Below are positions 57,201-64,000 of a stretch of 64,000 nt of DNA, piece after piece. Source of the stretch: Verrucomicrobiales bacterium (GTDB taxonomy: Bacteria; Verrucomicrobiota; Verrucomicrobiia; Limisphaerales; UBA1100); NCBI GenBank assembly GCA_005809105.1, contig SYLI01000006.1, forward strand, positions 1-64,000, read 5' to 3'. The notes beneath the pieces are model-generated. The model did not search any database and had not been told where the DNA came from. It saw nothing but the letters and a program-made list of their open reading frames with translations. How positions within the stretch are numbered: position 1 is the stretch's first letter; each line of letters opens with the position of its first letter. The translations under genes and the position numbers were made by a program.

Positions 57201-60200
57201 TTACACCTCACCGGATGCAGGCGCCACGTGGGCTTTGCAGGGTTTAAGCCCGACGCGCGATTGGACGGCGCTGGCCTCGTCCGCGGACGGCACCAAGCTT
57301 GTGGGGGTGGGCAATGCTTCCGAGCTTTTCACCTCCACCGATTCGGGAGCGAACTGGACCCCGCGGAGTTCCGCGCGGGTGTGGGCCGACGTGGCAGGCA
57401 CTCCCGACGGGGTTCGTCTGGTGGCCTGCGAGGCGGGAGCGGCAGGGCGAATCTACGTGTCCATCGATTCGGGGGTGACTTGGGCGCTGGGCGGCAATGC
57501 CACCTATCCGGTGGGCAACTGGGCGGGAGTGGCCTGTTCTGACGACGGCTTCCGGATGGTGGCGGTGATGAATGGCGGCCAGGTCTACACCTCGGTTGAT
57601 GTGGGCACCACATGGACGCCGCAGGTGGCCAGCCCCACCGCGGCATGGAAGGCCATCGGCGCCAACCTGACGGCGCAGTGGCTGGTGGGGGTGACGACCG
57701 GGGGCAACATTTACACCTCTACCGACTCGGGCGCGACTTGGAGGGCGAGTGACAGCGCCCGCGCATGGACCTGCGTTGCCTCGTCGAGCAATGGCATGGA
57801 CCTGGTGGCGGGCGTGAATGGCGGCCAGATCTACACCTCCAACGCGCTGGTGTCGGGCACCCGCGCCATCCGGCTCATGCAAGTGATGGGCCCCATCGCC
57901 ACGCAGCACGATGTGGTGAGCGGCAGGCATGGCAATGCCAGCCAGATCTACGCGGGGAATGGCACGGGCTTCTTCGCATCGGGGCTGGTGTACAGCGGGC
58001 TGGATGACAACACCACGGCGATCGAGATCGCCGACATGAACCGCGATGGCATCGCCGACATCCTGGCCGCCAACGAGGATGGCCCGGACAAGGTGTATCT
58101 GGGCGATGGAGCTGGCAACTTTCAGACAATGCTGCTGCCCGGTTCGGCCGGCAACTCGACGTGCATCGGCGCGGGGGACTTCACCGGGCCGGGGCGCCAG
58201 ACCATTTTTGCCAACCGCAGGCTGGGGGCGTTTGAACTGCACCTCAATGCGGGCGATTCCACCCGGCCCACCGAGGCGGCGATGGAGTTTTACACGGCCG
58301 GCGACGACGTCACGCCCCTGCTCACCAGCGCCAACATGACGTGGGATCCCAACCAATGGTACTTCGTGGCCGTCCGGCGCGAGGGCGATGTCCTGACACT
58401 CTTCCGCGACGGCGTGGCCATGGCGAACGCCACCGATGCATCGGGCCTGGGCAACACGGCCACGCTGGCCGAACGAATCCTCGATCTGGGCTACCGGCCT
58501 GCTTTGCAGGGCGGCCACTTCCCCTTGAACGGCAATGTGGACGATTTTCGCATCTACACGAAGCCCCTGTCCGACTCGGAGATTGCCCAGCTCTACAACA
58601 TGAACGCGCCCACGCTGGCGGCGTCAACGGAGTTGGTGGGGCATTATTCCTTCGACTACGTGGCCACCGACAATCCCGTGGGCACGGTGCTGCGCGATGA
58701 AAGCGGGCGCAACAACAACGGCACGCTGGGAGGCGCCACGGCGCCGCTGCCCACCTTCGACAAACTGGGGAGAGCGGCCTCGGCGCTGCTCTTTGACGGA
58801 GTGGATGACGTGGTGACCATCGCACCGGCCACCGCCGCCAACTTTGGCGACTTTAACATCAACGCCACACAGAACCTCACGGTGGCGTTGTGGGCGCTGC
58901 CCAACACGCTTTCCAAGCCCAACAACCCCATCCTCACGCTGCGGGATGGCTCCGGCAACGCCTACTATCAGATGGAGTTTAACAGCAGCATCTTTGCCAC
59001 GGCGATGCCGCCCGTGGGCCCGGCTGGCAATGGCACCTTTGCGGTGAACCCCGGCTGGCGCTTCTTGGTCTTGGTGCTTGATCGCACCGCTTCGGAAATC
59101 CGCCGCTACGTGGACACGCGGCTCTGCGATGTCATCCCGATCAGCCTGCCGGCGGGGACGCTGACGGGCACGCAGCTGGTGCTGGGGGCCAACGACGCCA
59201 GCGACGCGTTCTTTGAGGGCGTGCTCGATGATCTGCGCATCTACAACCGGGCGCTCTCACCGGGCGAGGTGGCGCAGCTTTACCAGAAGATGCCCTCGGA
59301 CATTCCCACCGACTCGCGGGGCGTGGCCATGGCGGATCTCAACAACGACGGCGATCTGGATCTGTTCTTTGCCAACTACAACCAAGAGAGCATCTGGTTT
59401 GAGAACAACGGCACGGGAGGATTCCCGTTGGCGCGGCGGATTTACACCGGCGACATTTTCCGGTCCACCTCCATCGCCGTGGGCTCCATCAACGGCGACG
59501 CGACTCCGGATCTGGTGCTGGGCAACGAAGGCCAGCCCTCGGTGTGGTACCGCTCCTTTGGTTCCGGCGACGCGTTCAATCCGAAGGTCAATGTCTCCAC
59601 CGACGCCAACCAAACCCAGGCCGTTCTGCTGGTGAACGTGGTGGGAACCGCGGCGCTGGACCTGGTCTCCATCAACCGCAACGAACCGAGCAAGATTTAC
59701 CAGAACCTTGGGGGGGCATGGTCGTTGCCGTCCTTCTTGGATCCCGCGCAGGCTTCGTATGATTCAACCTCGGTGGCCGCCGGCGATGTGGATGGCGACG
59801 GGCTTGTGGATCTGGTGGTGGGCAACAACGGTGTGGCCAATCGGGTTTACAAGAACAACTTAGGCACCTTTGCCAACGGCATCGCCATCACCAGCGCCAC
59901 CACCGGCAACTGCACTGCCGTGGCGCTGGCCGACTTCGCCGGCGACCGGCGCGTGCTGCTTTCCAACCAGAAGGACGCGGGCGGCCGCGCCGACGCCTTC
60001 TCCATCCATCTGCTGCCGCTGGACAAGAACAACACGGCGCACGTGCAGTACTACGCAGGCGGGCTGCTCATGACCGAGTCCACCACCGACTGGAACTTTG
60101 ATCCCGCAAGCTGGCATCATCTCGTGGTGACCCGGCGCGATCCGTTTGATGCGACCAACCCCAACGGCGTGCGCATGTACTTGAACGGTTCATCCATCGG

Positions 60201-62760
60201 CACCGGGACGGCGGCCATGGGCAACTCCGCCATCGGCGCGGCCGAGGTGATTGACACGGGTTATCGCAAGTGCACCGACCAGTTCCCGATGAAGGGAGAA
60301 CTGGACGACCTGCGCCTCTACAACCGCGCGCTCAATGATGCGGAGGTCGTGGAACTCAACTTGGCCGACCAACCCCCGCCGCCCAACGTCAACCCGTACC
60401 AGGGGCTCGTGGCGTGGTACCGGCTCGCGGCCAATGGGCTGGACTCGGCCGGGGTGTACAACCTGCACGGCACCATGAGCGGCCCGGTGCCCACCGTGGG
60501 TGTGGTCAACGATAGCAGCGGCGCACTGGAGTTTAACGGCAGCCGGCGCGACGTGGTGAATGTGGGCCACCATGCCGCGCTCAATGGCAATGCGTCGGCC
60601 GGCTTGAGTTTCACGGCCTGGGTGAAGACGTCGTCGGCCGGCACGCTCTCGGGCACGCTGGCGGCGAAGGACGGCACGATTGGCAGCTGCGGCTGGCGCG
60701 TGGAGGTGAATGCCACCACAGGCCGCGTGCAATTTCTGACCAGTCCCAACGGGACGACAGTCAACACGCTGGTCGGCGTGCAGCCGGTGAACGACGGCGC
60801 CTGGCACCATGTTGTGGTGACGATCGGTCCCGGCGGCCGGCGGATTTATGTGGATGGCTTTCTGGATGGCAGCTCGGGCGCAGGCACGGCGCTCTTTGCC
60901 ACCACGGCTGAATTCATGCTGGGCATGGACAGCATGACGCTGCCCACGGTGAACGGGCCGCTCACCGGGCGGCTGGATGAGGCGCGCGTGTATGACACCG
61001 AGATTTCGGCGGCGAGGGTGGCTGCCATCCACGCGGCGGAGAAGCCGGGAATCGAAGGCTATGCGACCATCAGGGTGCACTTTGTGGGCGACAGGCTGAC
61101 GGCCGGCGACAGTGTGCGCCTGGAGCTCTTCAATGATGTGGACACGAAGCAGGCGCCCTTCTTCAGCCAGATCTTTACCACGGGGGGCGATTCCATCACC
61201 CACACCTTCATGTCCAATGCCACGGGCAATGCGTGGCAGAACCTGCGCGGTGCGTGGCGCCTGAAGGGGATCGCCGGCTCGATAACGGCGGACTCAGTGG
61301 ATATCGAGGTGCGCAGCGGCCAGTTTGTGTTTGGCCTGACCCAGACCATGAACCAGGTGCCCGGTCAATCGCTCTACAATTTCAACGCGCAGATCAACCG
61401 CGATGTGTACTCCGCCGGCGTGGTGCAGCTCTCGCAAGCCACGGCGCAGTACAGCTTCTGCCACGAGATCGGGCATCTCTTGAGCGCCAGTCATGGCATG
61501 GGCGACGACGTGGCCGTCGGCATCCTCGACGCCAGCCACACCTTCAGCCCCTTTGGTTCGCACTTTAATTACGTGCGTGATGAGTACCTCTCCATGGGAA
61601 ACCACTTCACCGCCTTTGGAGGCACGTCGGGGGCCGCCGGAACCTTTGGCAAGTTCTGCACCATCATGGCCTACACGCGCAATGGCGTGTACAAGCGCAT
61701 TCCCTACTATTCCAGCCCGAGCGTCGTTTATTTGGGCGTGCAGACGGGCCACAGCCGCGATCACTACCTGCCTCCCCCCTTCGGCAATTTCAATCAGGCG
61801 CTCTACATGGACAACGTCCGGGCCATGGGGGTCGTCGGCAAGGTGGTGGTGCAGTATCGCGATGTGAACGGCACGGGCCGTCCGGTGGATCCCAGCACCG
61901 TTCCCGCCCCGTTCACGCCGCCACAGGGCGTGCCCTTGATCACCACGATGGCGACGGCCCCGGTGGGCGGCAATGCCACGCAGGTGGCCGTGCTAAACCC
62001 CGCGAACCCGACTACGCCGGCCGATGGACTAAAACCGCCTGCCACCACGCCCGGCACAAGCGGCGGCTCTCCGGCCAGCGGCACAAATCCCATCACCACA
62101 CCCAAGGCGTCGAGCCCAGGCTCACCGACCGGCCGCCAGCCCTCGACAGGCTTGGGTGGGGCCACCGGCTCCACCGGAACGAAACCCCCGGCGGGAGGGA
62201 CGATTGGCGGCACCACGCCGACGCCGCAACCGACACCCACCAACACCACGCCGCGTCCAACCGTGCCGGTCATCCCCACCACCCCTCGTGTGGCCACTGT
62301 GCCCAACGACCAGTTTGAAAACAGCATTCTCCTGCAGCCCAAACCGCTGGCCGATGCCAGCCTCTTGGCGTCGGACAACGGCCACAACATGGGGGCCACC
62401 GGAGGGGCCAATGAATCGGCGGGCCTGCGCTCGGACGACGGCCGTCAGGTGTTTTACGGCAAGTCGGTGTGGTGGGTGATGCAGGCGGCGCGCGAGGGCG
62501 AATACGAACTTGAGGCCTCCACACAGGGCAGCAACATTGACACGACGCTGAGCGTATTTCTGCCGGGCATGGGCGCTCCCCTGTCCAATGACAACGGCGC
62601 GGGCGTGGCGCCCGCCAGCCGCGTGGTGGTGCCGCGGGTGCGGCTCAAAGCGGGCGACCGCGTGTACTTCGCCGTGGACGGGGTGGACGGCGCCGAGGGC
62701 AGGCTGCGAATCTCGGTGCGCCTAAAGCCCGTCAACGCCGCGGGCGCTTCCAAGCCCTAG
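51217..62760 (+). CDS. Giant (3847 aa) paralogue of the preceding protein: split metzincin + LamG + FG-GAP + Asp-box/BNR propeller + PPC-like C-terminus
   Basis: FLDVLFLYTDALN...VTLMVDQANQIFLESGVPFQIRQ; DPRADLVILLTENLAGSAGIATKYM; ... YSFCHEIGHLLSASHGMG...KFCTIMAY; same N-terminal region and C-terminal domain as the 42295 gene. Confidence 0.9.
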   Translation: MNRRAKWIRAGWVTLVIACGIAGLWWRQASRFAPPLFVDLPAHLKPESFPQSVIAKRHRWVYLDTAALQRLTKIGGRLKLNLFPDMEEVAVVGAHRSHPHGDQSVLGHLESGPYESLFVFSRSEQVMMGSVGMADGRQVLLSHVRGGAYVILEVDTRKVGGCGTCEPERTASKEAAPPRPSSKASAPPSGSAEGSAFARQLSRRSGAGPWSGICEACNGERTARPVAGTPDIAPLHSHTALPEPTARRQVLPKPTLAQRQLPLLAAMGLPTHVLAATGPYGIHNAGTGKKGGAGSSPVSASSRYLMSVGTSEFLDVLFLYTDALNTQLGGGATGLLNLQASVTLMVDQANQIFLESGVPFQIRQASLWKATHRAMTAMDGGISVTAPNLLGAGYPTDAPAWTETQAPVRPDYSNGDNKLWTVWNPWKGTVGVTTWNQKQAMEGVYQPTMVNVKKTEVADYLKWITNRSNSLLYGDQYWKSGKLFTGAVIEYVEANNTKQYFQQHRTASNLATRAIVPLPTNGAPMKFVGNSDYATLSTIVQHDPGSGVAGFITANTRLYFRNGNATGRFSLHSKSAHASNGSFPVQIGADDPPLDPLPVGYSLELVEQDNYRVNPFINLPAGFTWRLEPDKAGKSRMYKESVNRAVAVGPVDDPLSSTAIKAFGPGDATPPTSIKDDNATNHTPVQRYELDTSDLVPGIANGTYYGNVYNPLYSGVLGLRMDLNGSDYASIDFNGTPLASALLPVRYPNLHRFQETPFVPTALAADPRADLVILLTENLAGSAGIATKYMNITPADPARTIGRGMSPEPNKVQEKTADYHEGDLLGGSSRMLERSFTSLPVTGTINTSTTSLGSSGLVAYYPFDGNLTDSSGNAHHGVLSLGTAAYTTDRLGVAAKALSLDGTQRVEVTAGASVFNFNSTTSWAVSAWIKPNDIAAEGGILSQADSATGVVNYQMGLRNSRLSSESPPLSPVTGGNSGAVLGGTGEWKHLMYVYDRTARGGTGGSSSWTGFGKVQRYINGMLFDEIGMNAPSGVGAGDRLLLGDNAAGTAPFAGALDEVRVYSRSFTGTEVRQLYGSEKNATAFDALTGLAFHYPFNGASTADLSGNTNTGVVYNGASHPRPDRYGNANGTLSLDGVNDYMRSTKTTNFPRGPGAFTYSVWLKPGSLLSPDSRLDLLTGHGAGVPSQVFVNEGNGSLRPFVGDHQVSGTSGNATTSVAVGDLNNDGYNDFVLGNWRQPSVAFLNNGNGDFGAGIMVSADANDTRDIKLGDINRDGNLDLVVARDNGQFNLIYMGRGDGTFQPAVEIEPSSQLLFDDKIGLVVHYHFSNGTLLDASTSANHANATGLPALAPGVGPLPVPNSAYRFNPVTGAGAMQRQYITSKTANGFPSGTGNFTVLGWVNPKSFFGMDGLPDVITGVGGGPLRIHPGYGNGSFASPRTFGGVSDTTALLVRDVDGDGDPDVVQGAYNQLNRVHLLHGNGTFLARDIGTAPGEANRTLSLAMADLNLLPAVGLPDLVVGNAHPDRDVVYKNMGNGSFVKVEEIIGMQPMNPIPTGAICHFKMDGSLAADVVRDFAVNECNGTVTGWGVSVNATTSRHGRLNNAVVVDGYNGGRISWPASNATTWFGDIPALSMSLWVKPMGTQATARTVLSWTSVAYATVDGFALLLPENAYGGRFQYFSRSVNCLGGAWPAGWANTGWQHIVVIRKLVTAFNNESLEIYLNGSLNNVQVSTGPPGVNVNPSGAFALGAWASGGGQPSHFGVDDMRGYRRVLSATEILELYNESAPVFQESKGHSRSVALADLNNDGKMELIVGSDGNGTMVYQKNLDGAITDPQLLARRFGVVRYLSSGAAFNRTSSVWVGNATGGTMPDIIEGNDNASTMLYRTLGYPFINFTPPYNDWRYQKPVMSGATPIPPPGETWVARDSNRNWSAVASSSNGSKLVATVMGGQIYTSTDLGATWGVGGSAVGNWSAVASSADGVKLVAARSGAGVGQIYTSPDAGATWALQGLSPTRDWTALASSADGTKLVGVGNASELFTSTDSGANWTPRSSARVWADVAGTPDGVRLVACEAGAAGRIYVSIDSGVTWALGGNATYPVGNWAGVACSDDGFRMVAVMNGGQVYTSVDVGTTWTPQVASPTAAWKAIGANLTAQWLVGVTTGGNIYTSTDSGATWRASDSARAWTCVASSSNGMDLVAGVNGGQIYTSNALVSGTRAIRLMQVMGPIATQHDVVSGRHGNASQIYAGNGTGFFASGLVYSGLDDNTTAIEIADMNRDGIADILAANEDGPDKVYLGDGAGNFQTMLLPGSAGNSTCIGAGDFTGPGRQTIFANRRLGAFELHLNAGDSTRPTEAAMEFYTAGDDVTPLLTSANMTWDPNQWYFVAVRREGDVLTLFRDGVAMANATDASGLGNTATLAERILDLGYRPALQGGHFPLNGNVDDFRIYTKPLSDSEIAQLYNMNAPTLAASTELVGHYSFDYVATDNPVGTVLRDESGRNNNGTLGGATAPLPTFDKLGRAASALLFDGVDDVVTIAPATAANFGDFNINATQNLTVALWALPNTLSKPNNPILTLRDGSGNAYYQMEFNSSIFATAMPPVGPAGNGTFAVNPGWRFLVLVLDRTASEIRRYVDTRLCDVIPISLPAGTLTGTQLVLGANDASDAFFEGVLDDLRIYNRALSPGEVAQLYQKMPSDIPTDSRGVAMADLNNDGDLDLFFANYNQESIWFENNGTGGFPLARRIYTGDIFRSTSIAVGSINGDATPDLVLGNEGQPSVWYRSFGSGDAFNPKVNVSTDANQTQAVLLVNVVGTAALDLVSINRNEPSKIYQNLGGAWSLPSFLDPAQASYDSTSVAAGDVDGDGLVDLVVGNNGVANRVYKNNLGTFANGIAITSATTGNCTAVALADFAGDRRVLLSNQKDAGGRADAFSIHLLPLDKNNTAHVQYYAGGLLMTESTTDWNFDPASWHHLVVTRRDPFDATNPNGVRMYLNGSSIGTGTAAMGNSAIGAAEVIDTGYRKCTDQFPMKGELDDLRLYNRALNDAEVVELNLADQPPPPNVNPYQGLVAWYRLAANGLDSAGVYNLHGTMSGPVPTVGVVNDSSGALEFNGSRRDVVNVGHHAALNGNASAGLSFTAWVKTSSAGTLSGTLAAKDGTIGSCGWRVEVNATTGRVQFLTSPNGTTVNTLVGVQPVNDGAWHHVVVTIGPGGRRIYVDGFLDGSSGAGTALFATTAEFMLGMDSMTLPTVNGPLTGRLDEARVYDTEISAARVAAIHAAEKPGIEGYATIRVHFVGDRLTAGDSVRLELFNDVDTKQAPFFSQIFTTGGDSITHTFMSNATGNAWQNLRGAWRLKGIAGSITADSVDIEVRSGQFVFGLTQTMNQVPGQSLYNFNAQINRDVYSAGVVQLSQATAQYSFCHEIGHLLSASHGMGDDVAVGILDASHTFSPFGSHFNYVRDEYLSMGNHFTAFGGTSGAAGTFGKFCTIMAYTRNGVYKRIPYYSSPSVVYLGVQTGHSRDHYLPPPFGNFNQALYMDNVRAMGVVGKVVVQYRDVNGTGRPVDPSTVPAPFTPPQGVPLITTMATAPVGGNATQVAVLNPANPTTPADGLKPPATTPGTSGGSPASGTNPITTPKASSPGSPTGRQPSTGLGGATGSTGTKPPAGGTIGGTTPTPQPTPTNTTPRPTVPVIPTTPRVATVPNDQFENSILLQPKPLADASLLASDNGHNMGATGGANESAGLRSDDGRQVFYGKSVWWVMQAAREGEYELEASTQGSNIDTTLSVFLPGMGAPLSNDNGAGVAPASRVVVPRVRLKAGDRVYFAVDGVDGAEGRLRISVRLKPVNAAGASKP

Positions 62761-62820
62761 TTTCAGAGCCCCGGGGCACGCACTTTCCAGAGCGTGCCAG
62801 AGCGGGTCTTTGCTACGCTG

Positions 62821-64000
62821 CTACGCCCACTTCCATTCGCCGCGCCCGGGACGCCCCAGCAGCCCATTGGCTTCCTTGTCATCGGCGAATTGGTACGACT
62901 TGGGATCCCACTTGAGCTTGCGGCGGAGTTGATAACCCAGGTTGCCCAGCGAACAGAGAATGGAGGTGTGCACGCCCGCCGTCACGTGGGCCACGGGGCG
63001 CCTGCGGCTGCGGATGCAGTCCAGCCAATGGCGGCGGTGGCTGGTGCCGATGTCAGGAAGGCGGAAGGCGGTCTTCTCCTGGGGATCGGTCAGGATTCCC
63101 ACGGGCTTGCTCTCCAGCTTGTTGCGGTCCACGTACAGGGTGCCTTCAGTGCCCTCAAACGTGCAGCCGCTGGGCCCGCCGTGGATGAGCTCGACCCCGT
63201 CGCCGTACACAAAGCGCAGTCCCTGCTGCGCGTCATCCTGCGGGGGGATGATTTCCGCGGGGCCAACCTCGTCGCGATCCAGCGCCCATTGCGCGATGTC
63301 AAAGTGGTGCGCGCCCATGTCGGCAAGTCCGCCGCCGGCGTACTCGCGGTACGTGCGCCAGGCGGGGAAGTGGCCGTGCACGTTGAGCGGGCAGAGCACC
63401 TGGTTAAACGCGCGCAGCGGCGCCGCGCCCAACCATAAATCCCATTCAAATCCCGCGGGTGTCGGTTCGGCGATGAGATCACATGGCCTGGCGGGCCCGC
63501 CGACGCCCACGCGCACGCGCAGGATCTTCCCCAGCCGCCCGTTGCGCACGCGCTCCACGGCCGTCCGGAATTTCCCTCCAAACTCGGTGCGCTGCTGGCT
63601 CCCCGTCTGAAACACAATCTCGTGTTTTCTCGCCGCCTGAAGGACGGCCAGGGCTGCGGCCACCGTCACCGTGAGGGGCTTCTCGCAGTACACGTCCTTC
63701 CGGGCCTCGGCGGCGGCGATGCAGGCATTGGCGTGCCCGTGATCGGGCGTGCCAATGACGACGGCGTCGATGTTCCGGTCGGCGATCAACTGGCGGAAAT
63801 CCAAGTGCGGTCGGCAGCCTTTGAGCCCGCCGTATTGCTTGTCCACCATGCCCAGCGCGTGGTCGCGGCGCGGCGCCGCAATTTCGGAAATGCCCAGCAC
63901 GCGACAGTCGGTCTGCCCGAAGAAGTAGCCCAGATGCCCGCGGCTCTGGATGCCCACGCCGATGAAGCCCAGATTGATCGCCCGGCTGGGTGGATCGGCC
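62821..64000 (-). CDS. Gfo/Idh/MocA family oxidoreductase (5' end beyond window)
   Basis: Frame at the window edge reads ...SRAINLGFIGVGIQSRGHLGYFFGQTDCRVLGISEI; VIGTPDHGHANACIAAAEARKDVYCEKPLT; GGLADMGAHHFDIAQWAL. Confidence 0.92.
   Translation of the reverse strand, partial: ADPPSRAINLGFIGVGIQSRGHLGYFFGQTDCRVLGISEIAAPRRDHALGMVDKQYGGLKGCRPHLDFRQLIADRNIDAVVIGTPDHGHANACIAAAEARKDVYCEKPLTVTVAAALAVLQAARKHEIVFQTGSQQRTEFGGKFRTAVERVRNGRLGKILRVRVGVGGPARPCDLIAEPTPAGFEWDLWLGAAPLRAFNQVLCPLNVHGHFPAWRTYREYAGGGLADMGAHHFDIAQWALDRDEVGPAEIIPPQDDAQQGLRFVYGDGVELIHGGPSGCTFEGTEGTLYVDRNKLESKPVGILTDPQEKTAFRLPDIGTSHRRHWLDCIRSRRRPVAHVTAGVHTSILCSLGNLGYQLRRKLKWDPKSYQFADDKEANGLLGRPGRGEWKWA

Noticed and set aside
42051-62820. 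tRNA-Asp-integrated genomic island containing the two giant genes
   Set aside because: No duplicated tRNA 3' end (GTTCGAGCCCCGTCACTCCCGCCA) was noticed downstream of the giant genes and no integrase is present.

Overview
A ~64 kb, GC-rich, gene-dense bacterial window. Gene content (DUF1592/DUF1552 pair, DUF1080, DUF3500, several Gfo/Idh/MocA and TIM-barrel isomerase-like proteins with Tat-like leaders, FG-GAP and LamG giants) suggests a Verrucomicrobiota/Planctomycetota-type genome; that assignment is inferred from gene content only. Housekeeping anchors are glyS (glyQS type), der, pabB, larB, larC, tRNA-Glu(TTC) and tRNA-Asp(GTC). The most interesting signals are: (1) a thioredoxin-like secreted protein split by one in-frame UGA (GCT-UGA-NNG), followed at SECIS distance by a perfect 7-bp hairpin with a CGUGC loop, making it a strong selenoprotein candidate; (2) two adjacent giant proteins (2968 and 3847 aa) in which a metzincin-type protease domain appears split by thousands of bp of LamG/FG-GAP/propeller modules, with LamG domains themselves apparently split, and with a complete FTP+fungalysin-like gluzincin nested inside the first; (3) a PII (GlnB) gene intact except for an amber codon at Lys9; (4) a histidine kinase with an EF-hand in its periplasmic sensor; (5) a dispersed intergenic palindromic repeat family with four loci that forms the C-terminal tails of two proteins; (6) a promoter-associated orphan hairpin RNA candidate upstream of tRNA-Asp. 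No CRISPR array, rRNA or transposase was seen. All family calls come from reading the translations; no database search was run.
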